Origin: Limisphaerales bacterium
GTDB taxonomy: Bacteria > Verrucomicrobiota > Verrucomicrobiia > Limisphaerales > AAA164-E04
Direction of reading: 5' to 3'
NCBI GenBank assembly: GCA_024761205.1
Contig: JAMASS010000015.1
Span: 44,873-108,872, forward strand
Length of the DNA stretch: 64,000 nt
A program made the translations under genes and the position numbers. Shown in pieces: positions 1-7,513 of this stretch. Every line of letters starts with the position of its first letter. Position 1 is the stretch's first letter. Below the pieces are notes generated by a model. The model saw nothing but the letters and a program-made list of their open reading frames with translations, was not told the DNA's origin and ran no database searches.

Positions 1-227
1 CGGCCAGAGAGCTAACGACGATGACACTTCAGGGAAGAACTCTTGATCTCTGAGCGCCGTTTGCTGCTCTGGACTATACCTTGCGGCTTAAGACGAGATC
101 GAGCTGAGGATCATGCTTGGTTACTGGAAGTGAGCAAATAGCGTTACGCGAAGTGTGATGTCCTCTGGACTTGGCCAAGAATACCTAGACGCGGGACGGT
201 GAAGCTTTGCTGGTTTGCTTCGATCTG
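1..227. other. Left edge, no gene recognised
   Basis: I see no reading frame with recognisable similarity and no RNA gene here. It lies downstream of the stop of uvrC, which is read on the minus strand, so it probably holds the 3' flank of that operon. No clear T-tailed hairpin was found. Confidence 0.5.
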
Positions 228-1772
228 TCAGAGGGGGCTTCTGCGTTTCATTGTTGGGGGAGAGGGCGTTGTCGTGCGGGCAGAGAGAAACGCTTTGAGT
301 TTTTCGGCCATCTTACTGCCGAAGCCTGGCACGGTGGCAATGTCTTCCGGACTGGCGAGCTTGAGCTTTTGCACCGAACCGAAGTGTTTGAGTAACGCCG
401 TCTTGCGTGTCTTGCCCATTCCGGGAAATTCGTCGAGGAGGCTTTCCGAGATTTTTTTCAGCCGAAGCTGGGCGTTATAGGTGTTGGCAAAGCGGTGCGA
501 TTCATCGCGTACGCGCTGGAGGAGTTTGAGAGCGCCAGAGTGATGGCTGAGGCGAAGTGGGAGCGGTCGGCCAGGGAAGTAGATTTCCTCAAACTCCTTT
601 GCTAGGCCGATGATGGGAATGCCTTCGAGGCCGAGTTTGCGGAGCTCGTCGAGGGCGGCGTTGAGCTGGCCTTTGCCGCCGTCAATGAGAATCAAGTTGG
701 GCATGTTGAAGGGAAGATTGGTCGGATCACTTTTTTCCGCCTCCTTCTTCAGGCGCGAGTAACGCCGCCGCACGGTCTCGGCCATGCAGGCAAAGTCGTC
801 TTGGCCGACCACGCTTTTCATCTTGAAGCGCCGGTAGCTTGTCCGATCTGGCCTTCCGTCTTTGAAGCTGACCATTGAGGCCACCGCAAAGGTGCCACTG
901 ATGTTTGAGATGTCGAAGCCCTCGATGCGCGCAGGCGGCTGCGGCAGATCGAGCTCTTTGGCGATTTGCGCCAGGTCTTCATCCGGTCTGATGGCGCCGG
1001 GGAGTTTTTGCGGGAGACGATGGTAGCGACCCCGTTTCTTCGTGCTATTGCGGAGGTCGCTGAGCATGTCGCGGAGGTCTGCCGCCTTTTCGAAGTCGAG
1101 CTTGGCGGCCGTTTTTTTCATTTCCTCTTCGAGCTCGGCTTCCATCTCATTTGATTGACCGTCAAGGAATTCGCAGGCTGCTTCAACCTGCTTGAGATAG
1201 TCCTCACGCGTCACGTTATCAATACACGGAGCGGTGCAGCATTTGATGTGGGCGTAAAGGCAGTGTTTGTAGTCGTGTTCGGTAGGAGTCAAGGGGCGAC
1301 AGCCTCGCAGGTTGAATTTCTTGCGCACGTTCGTGAGGGTTCGGCGAATGGCACCGGAGTTGGCAAAGGGGCCGAAGTAGCGGCAATCGTCATCTTGTTT
1401 GAGCCGGGTCAAGGTAAAGCGAGGGATCGGATCTTTAAGATTTACTTTGAGAAGAAGGAACCGCTTGTCATCCCGGAAGCTGACGTTGTAGCGCGGTTTG
1501 AATTCTTTGATGAGTTTGCCTTCGAGAAGGAGGGCGTCGGCTTCGCTCTTGACATTGTGGGTGTCGAAGTCGTGAATCGCTTCGATGAGCGACATCAATT
1601 TGAGGTCCCAGGAATGGCGTCGGGATGGATGAAAGTACTGGCTCACGCGGCGGCGAAGGTCCCGAGCTTTACCGATATAGATCACGGTGCCAAGGCGGTC
1701 CTTCATCAGGTATACCCCAGGTCTGTGGGGCAATTGGCTGATCTTGCTGCGGATGTGATCTGTAACGGGCAC
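228..1772 (-). CDS. uvrC: Excinuclease ABC subunit C
   Basis: UvrC makes the two incisions around bulky DNA lesions after UvrA2B loading in nucleotide excision repair. The protein starts with the GIY-YIG nuclease domain (HRPGVYLMKD then VIYIGKA, with the downstream R). A UVR (UvrB-binding) helix is centred on KLDFEKAADLRDML, followed by the RNase H-like C-terminal nuclease domain (EGFDISNISG; LILIDGGKGQLNAA) and paired helix-hairpin-helix motifs (DEFPGMGKTRKTALLKHFGS, VPGFGSKMAEKL). The frame is open further upstream, but that extension lies inside asnS. I chose the GTG at 1772, 12 bases after the asnS stop, which gives 514 residues. That is shorter than E. coli UvrC (610) yet has all domains. 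No strong Shine-Dalgarno sequence is visible. It is probably co-transcribed with asnS. Confidence 0.95.
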   Translation of the reverse strand: MPVTDHIRSKISQLPHRPGVYLMKDRLGTVIYIGKARDLRRRVSQYFHPSRRHSWDLKLMSLIEAIHDFDTHNVKSEADALLLEGKLIKEFKPRYNVSFRDDKRFLLLKVNLKDPIPRFTLTRLKQDDDCRYFGPFANSGAIRRTLTNVRKKFNLRGCRPLTPTEHDYKHCLYAHIKCCTAPCIDNVTREDYLKQVEAACEFLDGQSNEMEAELEEEMKKTAAKLDFEKAADLRDMLSDLRNSTKKRGRYHRLPQKLPGAIRPDEDLAQIAKELDLPQPPARIEGFDISNISGTFAVASMVSFKDGRPDRTSYRRFKMKSVVGQDDFACMAETVRRRYSRLKKEAEKSDPTNLPFNMPNLILIDGGKGQLNAALDELRKLGLEGIPIIGLAKEFEEIYFPGRPLPLRLSHHSGALKLLQRVRDESHRFANTYNAQLRLKKISESLLDEFPGMGKTRKTALLKHFGSVQKLKLASPEDIATVPGFGSKMAEKLKAFLSARTTTPSPPTMKRRSPL

Positions 1773-1783
1773 TGGAGGATTTT

Positions 1784-3166
1784 TTAGAACTCGGCGGAGC
1801 CGGGGGTTCGGGCAAACGGGATGACGTCGCGAATATTGGCTACTCCCGTGACAAACATCAGCATACGTTCGAATCCGAGGCCGAACCCGCTGTGGGGCAC
1901 GGAGCCATATTTGCGGAGGTCGAGGTACCACCAATAGTGGTCCGGACTGAGTTGGTGGTGTTTCATGTGGGAGAGGAGTTGGTCCTCGCGCTCTTCGCGT
2001 TGGCTGCCGCCGACGATCTCGCCAATGCCGGGAACGAGAACGTCCATCGCTGCGACAGTTTTCCCGTCGTCATTCGCTCGCATGTAGAACGGCTTGATTT
2101 CTTTAGGGTAGTTGTAGACTGTGATGGGACATTTGAAATGTTGCTCTGTGAGAAAACATTCGTGCTCGGATTGGAGATTGGCGCCGTACTCGACGGGGAA
2201 TTCAAACGATTTGCCTGAGGCCTTGAGAATCTCAACCGCCTCTGTGTAGGCAACTCGTTGGAAGGGACGGTCAAGCACAAACCGCAATCGGTCCTTGAGC
2301 CCTTTGTCGACGAAACGATGGAAAAGATCCATCTCCTGAGGACAGGATTCCATGGTGTCTTGGATGAGATATTTGATAAATGCTTCCGCAAAATCCATGT
2401 CTCCTTCAAGGTCGCAAAAGGCCATTTCCGGTTCGATCATCCAAAACTCGCTGGCATGTCGTGAGGTATTTGAGTTTTCGGCCCGGAAGGTAGGACCAAA
2501 GGTGTAGACATTCGAGAGGGCACAGGCGAATACCTCGGCAGCAAGTTGGCCACTAACGGTGAGGTAGGTTGACTGACCGAAGAAGTCTCGGCTGTAGTCG
2601 ATCAAGCTTTCGGCGTTCGAGTGTTTCTGCGGATTGAGCGTCGTCACGCGGAAGAGCTTCCCGGCACCTTCGCAATCGCTGGCGGTGATGATCGGTGTGT
2701 GGATGTAGACAAAATCTCGTTCATCGAAGAAACGATGAATCGTCTGGGCTAGTCGGCTGCTTACACGAAACATGGAACCAAAAAGATTAGAACGTGGGCG
2801 CAGGTGGGCAATCTCTCGCAAATACTCTTGCGTGTGCCCCTTTTTCTGCAGTGGATAGGTGGTGTCGGCGTGTCCAACGATCTCTAAGCTATCAGCGATG
2901 ACTTCCCATGCCTGCCCTTTCCCTTGAGACTCAACTAGTTTGCCGGTGATCGAAACGGCCGCACCGGTATTAACCTGACTCACCTTCTGATAGTCTGCCA
3001 GCGTGGCATCCACAATAACTTGAATGCTCTTGAGGCAGGAACCGTCGTTGACCTCGACGAAGGAGAATGTCTTAGCGTCACGACGGGTCCGAACCCAGCC
3101 CTGTATCTTGATTTGGTCCTGCGGGGCATCGTTCTCGAGGGCATGTTTAATAAGTGTTCGTTTCAT
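1784..3166 (-). CDS. asnS: Asparagine--tRNA ligase
   Basis: This class IIb aminoacyl-tRNA synthetase charges tRNA-Asn with asparagine. The 460-residue length is normal. It has an N-terminal OB-fold anticodon-binding domain ([20 protein letters not shown]) and a class II catalytic core. Motif 2 is visible as [21 protein letters not shown]. Motif 3 is at the C-terminus as [13 protein letters not shown], next to [13 protein letters not shown], which is typical of AsnRS. It starts with ATG and is the promoter-proximal gene of a probable asnS-uvrC pair. A gene for direct Asn-tRNA charging suggests that Asn-tRNA does not depend only on the amidotransferase route. The reading frame is intact. Confidence 0.97.
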   Translation of the reverse strand: MKRTLIKHALENDAPQDQIKIQGWVRTRRDAKTFSFVEVNDGSCLKSIQVIVDATLADYQKVSQVNTGAAVSITGKLVESQGKGQAWEVIADSLEIVGHADTTYPLQKKGHTQEYLREIAHLRPRSNLFGSMFRVSSRLAQTIHRFFDERDFVYIHTPIITASDCEGAGKLFRVTTLNPQKHSNAESLIDYSRDFFGQSTYLTVSGQLAAEVFACALSNVYTFGPTFRAENSNTSRHASEFWMIEPEMAFCDLEGDMDFAEAFIKYLIQDTMESCPQEMDLFHRFVDKGLKDRLRFVLDRPFQRVAYTEAVEILKASGKSFEFPVEYGANLQSEHECFLTEQHFKCPITVYNYPKEIKPFYMRANDDGKTVAAMDVLVPGIGEIVGGSQREEREDQLLSHMKHHQLSPDHYWWYLDLRKYGSVPHSGFGLGFERMLMFVTGVANIRDVIPFARTPGSAEF

Positions 3167-3349
3167 ATTTGGAGGCTAGATTGCCTACACTCAGGCACCG
3201 AATACGCTCTAAACTTAAACGGGCCGCCACTCCAGCAAATTTGGCAAGGCAAAACAGTAGTTGCTCAATACGCCGAGCGATCTTGGTAATTTGAGAACCA
3301 GCCCCAGCCCCCGACCGTCAACGTTATTTGACAATAGATGAATAATTTT

Positions 3350-3394
3350 TTGCAAATCAATTGCAAAAAGATTTGCTATTTGCAAATTATTTGC
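3350..3394. promoter_or_regulatory. Cluster of GCAAAT/ATTTGC motifs
   Basis: An AT-rich stretch in the 436-base gap between the divergent asnS and the pseudopilin gene holds five copies of a short word. They are TTGCAAAT at 3350, TTGCAAA at 3361, ATTTGC at 3371, the perfect 10-base palindrome ATTTGCAAAT at 3378-3387, and ATTTGC at 3389. The GC centres are spaced 11, 12, 7 and 11 bases apart. This resembles an operator array for a DNA-binding protein in a divergent promoter region. It could also be chance low-complexity sequence. Confidence 0.35.
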
Positions 3395-3416
3395 TTTTAT
3401 AGGTGCCGATCTGACG

Positions 3417-3557
3417 ATGAGGTCTGTTGCGAAAAGCCGAATCGCTACGAGGGTAACGGGCGCCAGCCTTGAAATACTATTCCTGCTGCTGACGCTGACC
3501 GCCTACAGCCTGGATTTTCACAAGTGGTGGCATGGGGGAGAAACGCCGCATCTTTGA
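3417..3557 (+). CDS. Possible 46-residue membrane peptide
   Basis: A short frame runs from ATG at 3417 to TGA at 3555-3557. It has a basic N-terminus (MRSVAKSRIATR), a single hydrophobic stretch (LEILFLLLTLTAYSLDF) and a short tail with HKWWHGGE. It follows directly on the ATTTGC motif cluster and precedes the pseudopilin gene by 45 bases. The topology would suit a small inner-membrane peptide or a leader-like product. I do not recognise it, there is no clear ribosome-binding site, and such a frame can occur by chance. Confidence 0.3.
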   Translation: MRSVAKSRIATRVTGASLEILFLLLTLTAYSLDFHKWWHGGETPHL

Positions 3558-3602
3558 TACGGGTTGCGATGAGATACGAAGATTTCTAATCCAAAACGTA
3601 AT

Positions 3603-4379
3603 ATGAATTGTCAGAATCGAGCCCGAGAGCCGTTCGGGCCGGCGAGACATCGCCAAGATGTCCGTGCGTTTACGCTAATCGAACTTCTCGTGGTGATTGC
3701 CATCATCGCGATCCTCGTTGCCATGCTCTTGCCAGCGCTGGGGCAAGCCTCAGCCAAAGCCAAGCAGGTGAAGTGCGCCTCCAATTTGCGGCAGATCGGA
3801 ATCGGGATCATAATGTATACCGACGACTTCGATGGGCGGCTGCCGCTCACGGCTCACGAAACTCTAAGCACCAACAAGATTTGGATACGTAAGTTACTCC
3901 CCTATGTGGGCAACTCCGACGTGATTCGGCTTTGTCCCGCTGACCCGAAGCGAAACGAGCGGCGAGATAATGGTGGAACGAGTTACCTCTTGAACGAGTT
4001 TGTTGCCGTGACAGAGGCCGATTCGTTTGGGAAAACCTTATCGCCATTGCCTAAGTTGGAACAGTTGCGTCATCCAACCGAAACCATTCTCCTTTTCGAG
4101 GCGGCCGACGAATATGGCCCGTCAATTTTCTCCGATCACACACACTCGCGGGACTGGTTGTACGGAGGTTGGAGAAGTGTGATCGCTGATATTCAACCCG
4201 ATCGACACCGTTTCGGTGCGGATCGTGAAGATCACACAGGGGGGAGAGCGAATTACCTCTTCGTGGATGGGCATGTCGAATCGATCTCCGCCAGCGAGAT
4301 CAAACGACAAATCGAGCAAGGGATCAACATCGCGCAACCGCCGGAGTTTCGATCGGCGCCCATCTCAGCGTCTCGGTAA
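3603..4379 (+). CDS. Pseudopilin-like secreted protein (prepilin leader, H-X9-DG type)
   Basis: The protein has a class III prepilin leader. A basic segment ends in [17 protein letters not shown], with cleavage expected before F and the conserved glutamate at +5. A long hydrophobic helix follows, then [15 protein letters not shown], the typical start of the DUF1559-like/H-X9-DG family. The C-terminal signature [18 protein letters not shown] is the matching H-x9-DG box. These proteins are greatly expanded in Verrucomicrobia, Planctomycetes and Lentisphaerae; they are processed by a prepilin peptidase and presumed to sit in or outside the cell envelope, but their job is unknown. The choice-of-anchor M protein begins 70 bases downstream on the same strand, so the two may be expressed together. 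No strong ribosome-binding site is visible. Confidence 0.88.
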   Translation: MNCQNRAREPFGPARHRQDVRAFTLIELLVVIAIIAILVAMLLPALGQASAKAKQVKCASNLRQIGIGIIMYTDDFDGRLPLTAHETLSTNKIWIRKLLPYVGNSDVIRLCPADPKRNERRDNGGTSYLLNEFVAVTEADSFGKTLSPLPKLEQLRHPTETILLFEAADEYGPSIFSDHTHSRDWLYGGWRSVIADIQPDRHRFGADREDHTGGRANYLFVDGHVESISASEIKRQIEQGINIAQPPEFRSAPISASR

Positions 4380-4449
4380 CTCGTTCCCCTCGTTGTTGAT
4401 CAACATTACTTTTTTCCAGAAAACTAAAAAACTAAAGCAGAGAGCACAG

Positions 4450-6432
4450 ATGTACAGCAAAGAATTGTTTCATGGTCGAACGGCCGCTTTCGTATGCGCC
4501 GTCCTCACTTTCGCGTCCTTGGCGGTGAACCCCCTGGCAGGGAACCGTGATGTTTGGTCCCAAGGGCACGGTGATCTACAGATTCACTACGCCGAGAATC
4601 AATGGCAGTGGCAGCTGCGCGCTGATAGTCCGCCGGAGGAAGTCATCATCGCCTTGTCTCACGAGGCGAAGAACACGATTCCCGAGGATCCGGATTTCGC
4701 GTTTTTGGGTGATGCCGGAAATCCGATCTGGATCATCCCACAGGTCGCTCGAGACGGAGTTGTTTTCATGGGGATGAATTCCTCTGATACCTCGCCCGGC
4801 ACCTTCGTCGGTAATCGCTTCGACATGTTACTGAGTAGCGTGGTTGGTCCGGGCGATTTCGTGATGTGGATCACCGGTGATGCGGGACGGGTCGAGGTGC
4901 CTATGAATTCGCGCGACGGCATTGGCGACACCGATCGGGTAGGGGTTCCAGCGCCGGGACACTTTCACCAAAATTGGGGATTTACGGCACCCGGCACCTA
5001 CTTGGTTGGTTTTAAGGGGCACGGGACCTTGGCAGAAAATTCGGAGCTGATTACCAGTGAGGAACAGATCTACCGGTTCGCCGTCAATGTGATTGATCGG
5101 GGCGAGGTGGATATCGAAGTCGGTTATGCCGAGGGGGAGTGGGAGATGGCCGTTTTGGACGAAATAAACGAGCGGGAGTTTGAGGCGGCTGAAGTCGCCT
5201 TGCATGCCGGTCCGGCGACTTGGCAAACAGTGCCGAGGAATTCAGCATTTGCGTTTCTCGGCGCACCAGGCGATTCGATCTACCGCTTACCTCAGGATGA
5301 GCAAGAGAATGTGCTTTTCCTCGGCATCGCCGGGGATGAGATTGAAACGGGCATCTTTCAGAACGATGAAGTTCACTTGCAATTAACGTCCGTGGAAGGG
5401 CCGGGCTCGGTTTTTCTCTATGAAACCGATGCGTTTGGGCTTCCTGAAGTTTTTTTTGATTCTTCGAATGGGTTGTCTGATGCCGACCGCTTTCCTTTGG
5501 CGGTTGGTGGACACAAGCATCAAAACTGGGCCTTCACAGATCCCGGCATCTATCGCGTGGGGATGACGGCTCGGGGCCAGCTGAGCGCGAACGCACAGGC
5601 GAGTTCGAGTGATGAGGCGATCTTTTTGTTCGAAGTTTTTGGGCCCACGGTTTTCGACGTTGGCGAACTGGATATCGAGGTTGCCTTTGAGGACGGTGAA
5701 TGGAATTTGGTTGCCTTGGATGAAGCCAGTGAACGAGCGATATTCCCGGATGAGTTGGTGATTCGGGGAGGGGTAGGGGCTCTGTTCACAGTGCCTCAGA
5801 ATCCTGCTTTCGGCTTTCTTGGAAGACCTGGCGCCATCGTGCATGTCTTGCCTCAGGAAGAGAAGGAAGGTGTTATCTTTCTTGGGATTGCCGGTGATGA
5901 AATTGAGCCCGGTTTGTTTGAGAATGAGACCGTTGACTTGAGATTGGTTGGCGTGGATGGGCCTGGGACGGTAGCGCTTTACGAAGTCGATGCGTTTGGC
6001 AATCCGAAAGTGTTCTTCGATTCCGGTGATGGAATTGGGGAGAATGATGTCTTTTCTTTGGCTGTCGGTGGTCATTTGCATCGTGCATGGGGTTTTTCAG
6101 CGCCGGGTGTCTACGCGGTTCAACTGCAGGTTGCCGGTCTACCGGTCGGTTCTAATGAGCAGCTTTTGAGCGGTGTTGAGACCCTTCGATTCGAATTGGT
6201 CGGCGGTGATCTGAAGATTGACATTGGAGTGCGGGCCGAGGGCGCGCTGGTGCTCCGATGGCCATCGAAAAATGGAAAGCAATATCAGGTGCAGGTGAAA
6301 TTGGGTAGCGCTGATGCAGAATGGGGCGATCAATCCGGTCCGTTGCGCGGTAACGGGAGCGTGTTGGAGCAGTCTTTGGAAGCGCCTTTGGAAACTGCGG
6401 CATTCTTCCGGGTTATCGAGTTCAGCCAATGA
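4450..6432 (+). CDS. Surface protein with three choice-of-anchor M repeats
   Basis: The frame is open from 4216, but that upstream part overlaps the pseudopilin gene. ATG 4450 is followed by a good signal peptide (FVCAVLTFASLAVNPLAG), giving 660 residues. Three tandem repeats of about 190 residues follow. Each begins with a G(D/E)(L/V)DIE-like strand and AEGEW/EDGEW, passes through FAFLG or FGFLG, LPQ and GIAGDEIE, and ends with a GGHxHxxWxFxxPGxY box. This is the architecture of the choice-of-anchor M domain, first seen in actinobacterial surface-anchored proteins. The last 75 residues (LVLRWPSKNGKQYQVQV ... AAFFRV) form a beta-sandwich-like tail common at the C-termini of verrucomicrobial exported proteins. 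It is probably secreted or surface-bound; no ligand can be named. Confidence 0.8.
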   Translation: MYSKELFHGRTAAFVCAVLTFASLAVNPLAGNRDVWSQGHGDLQIHYAENQWQWQLRADSPPEEVIIALSHEAKNTIPEDPDFAFLGDAGNPIWIIPQVARDGVVFMGMNSSDTSPGTFVGNRFDMLLSSVVGPGDFVMWITGDAGRVEVPMNSRDGIGDTDRVGVPAPGHFHQNWGFTAPGTYLVGFKGHGTLAENSELITSEEQIYRFAVNVIDRGEVDIEVGYAEGEWEMAVLDEINEREFEAAEVALHAGPATWQTVPRNSAFAFLGAPGDSIYRLPQDEQENVLFLGIAGDEIETGIFQNDEVHLQLTSVEGPGSVFLYETDAFGLPEVFFDSSNGLSDADRFPLAVGGHKHQNWAFTDPGIYRVGMTARGQLSANAQASSSDEAIFLFEVFGPTVFDVGELDIEVAFEDGEWNLVALDEASERAIFPDELVIRGGVGALFTVPQNPAFGFLGRPGAIVHVLPQEEKEGVIFLGIAGDEIEPGLFENETVDLRLVGVDGPGTVALYEVDAFGNPKVFFDSGDGIGENDVFSLAVGGHLHRAWGFSAPGVYAVQLQVAGLPVGSNEQLLSGVETLRFELVGGDLKIDIGVRAEGALVLRWPSKNGKQYQVQVKLGSADAEWGDQSGPLRGNGSVLEQSLEAPLETAAFFRVIEFSQ

Positions 6433-6739
6433 TCGAGGGAGATTGCTTGGGAGTATCGAACGGTTCTGGGCAAGGGGTTTCGGGAGCAGTTACAAGAACG
6501 AATCAACGATGCCCTAAGGATCGCTGGGAGTTCGTCACGGTTGCTCGTTTGGATATTGAACAGTGGGCTTTTGCCCTGATGAGAAGACAGAGGAAATGAT
6601 GGTCTAGTGTGAACGAAGCTGCGTTTGAAGTGATCGCGCAAGGGCCTTTTTGCATTGATTCGGTCCCTTCACACCCTTCGTGCGTCGTGGTCCTTGGTGG
6701 TTGATTGAGGTGAGTGGTCTAGGCCGTAATGGGTGATCT
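6433..6739. other. Intergenic stretch without recognisable gene
   Basis: This lies between the choice-of-anchor M gene and the remains of a sulfatase. No frame here shows family similarity and no RNA gene was seen. It could hold the 5' region of the dead sulfatase. Confidence 0.4.
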
Positions 6740-7432
6740 ATGAGTGCGCGGAATGGTTGCTTCTTGTTGTGTTTCTTTTGGTTGGTGTCGAGTCGGTTGG
6801 CGGCCGCCCGAACTTTGTGGTGATTCTCACGGACGACCAAAGTTGGGAGGGACTTCTTATCTTTGTGATCCAAAAGTGCCGTCGTCGCAGAGTGACTACT
6901 TCCGGATACCATGGATGAATCAATTGGCGAGGGCGGGGATGCGGTTTATTGATGGCTATGCATCGGGGCCTTTTTGTTGCCCCACTGTATCAGCAGGATC
7001 AGACGGCTTGGCTGCTAAACCTATGTCTTCTTTTTAGCAGATAATGGCGGACGCAACGCGCTTCCTGGGGGCGGACAAATCAGAATATCACGGAATGCGC
7101 CGCTCCGAGATGGCAAAGGCTCAATGTATGAGGGAGGGCTTCGAGTGCCATTCGTTGTACGGGGACCGGGGGTTGTGGCTGGAAGGGTGTGCGGAATGCC
7201 TGTGACCGGGCTCGATATGCTGCCGATACTTGTGGATATTACGGCAAGTTCTGTTGGGCGCAGGGAAAGGAACCGGCTAGCGGCGTTATCCGTATTTGAT
7301 CTTGCATCAGGCCGTGGCGCGACTCGGGATCTTTCTAGTGTGATGCCGCAGAAGTAAGCTGAGCTCAACGGTTTGCTGACGGGGTTTCTTGAGGAATATG
7401 GGGCTGAGTTGAGGTGGATGTTAACCGATTAA
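6740..7432 (+). pseudogene. Sulfatase remnant with frameshifts and internal deletion
   Basis: A signal peptide starts at ATG 6740 (CFLLCFFWLVSSRLAAA). A one-base shift then leads into RPNFVVILTDDQSW, the metal-binding N-terminus of type I sulfatases. After a second shift the sequence reads DPKVPSSQSDYFRIPWMNQL and GPFCCPT, the region of the formylglycine site, where the expected arginine is missing. Most of the catalytic domain is then absent, and the frame resumes at FFLADNGGRNALPGG and SMYEGGLRVPFVVRGPG, a typical sulfatase C-terminal half. The tail continues through AELNGLLTGFLEEYGAEL after another stop. At less than half the usual 450-550 codons, this gene cannot make an active enzyme. 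Confidence 0.85.
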
Positions 7433-7513
7433 TGGGAGAATGCGGACAGGGGCGTGCGCTTTCCTTTTTGAGGTTTTACTTTGCTGGTGAGCAGCACTAG
7501 AAAGGACCACCCT

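Noticed and set aside
1155..1787. Long plus-strand frame of 210 codons inside uvrC
   Set aside because: It is the antisense of a clearly conserved uvrC coding region and shows no family similarity.
1772..1934. Longer uvrC start at 1934
   Set aside because: The extra 54 codons overlap the C-terminal coding region of asnS and are Arg/Pro-rich without similarity to UvrC.
3350..3394. CRISPR-like or origin-like repeats
   Set aside because: The words are only 6-10 bases, without spacer structure, and no dnaA box consensus or dnaA gene is present.
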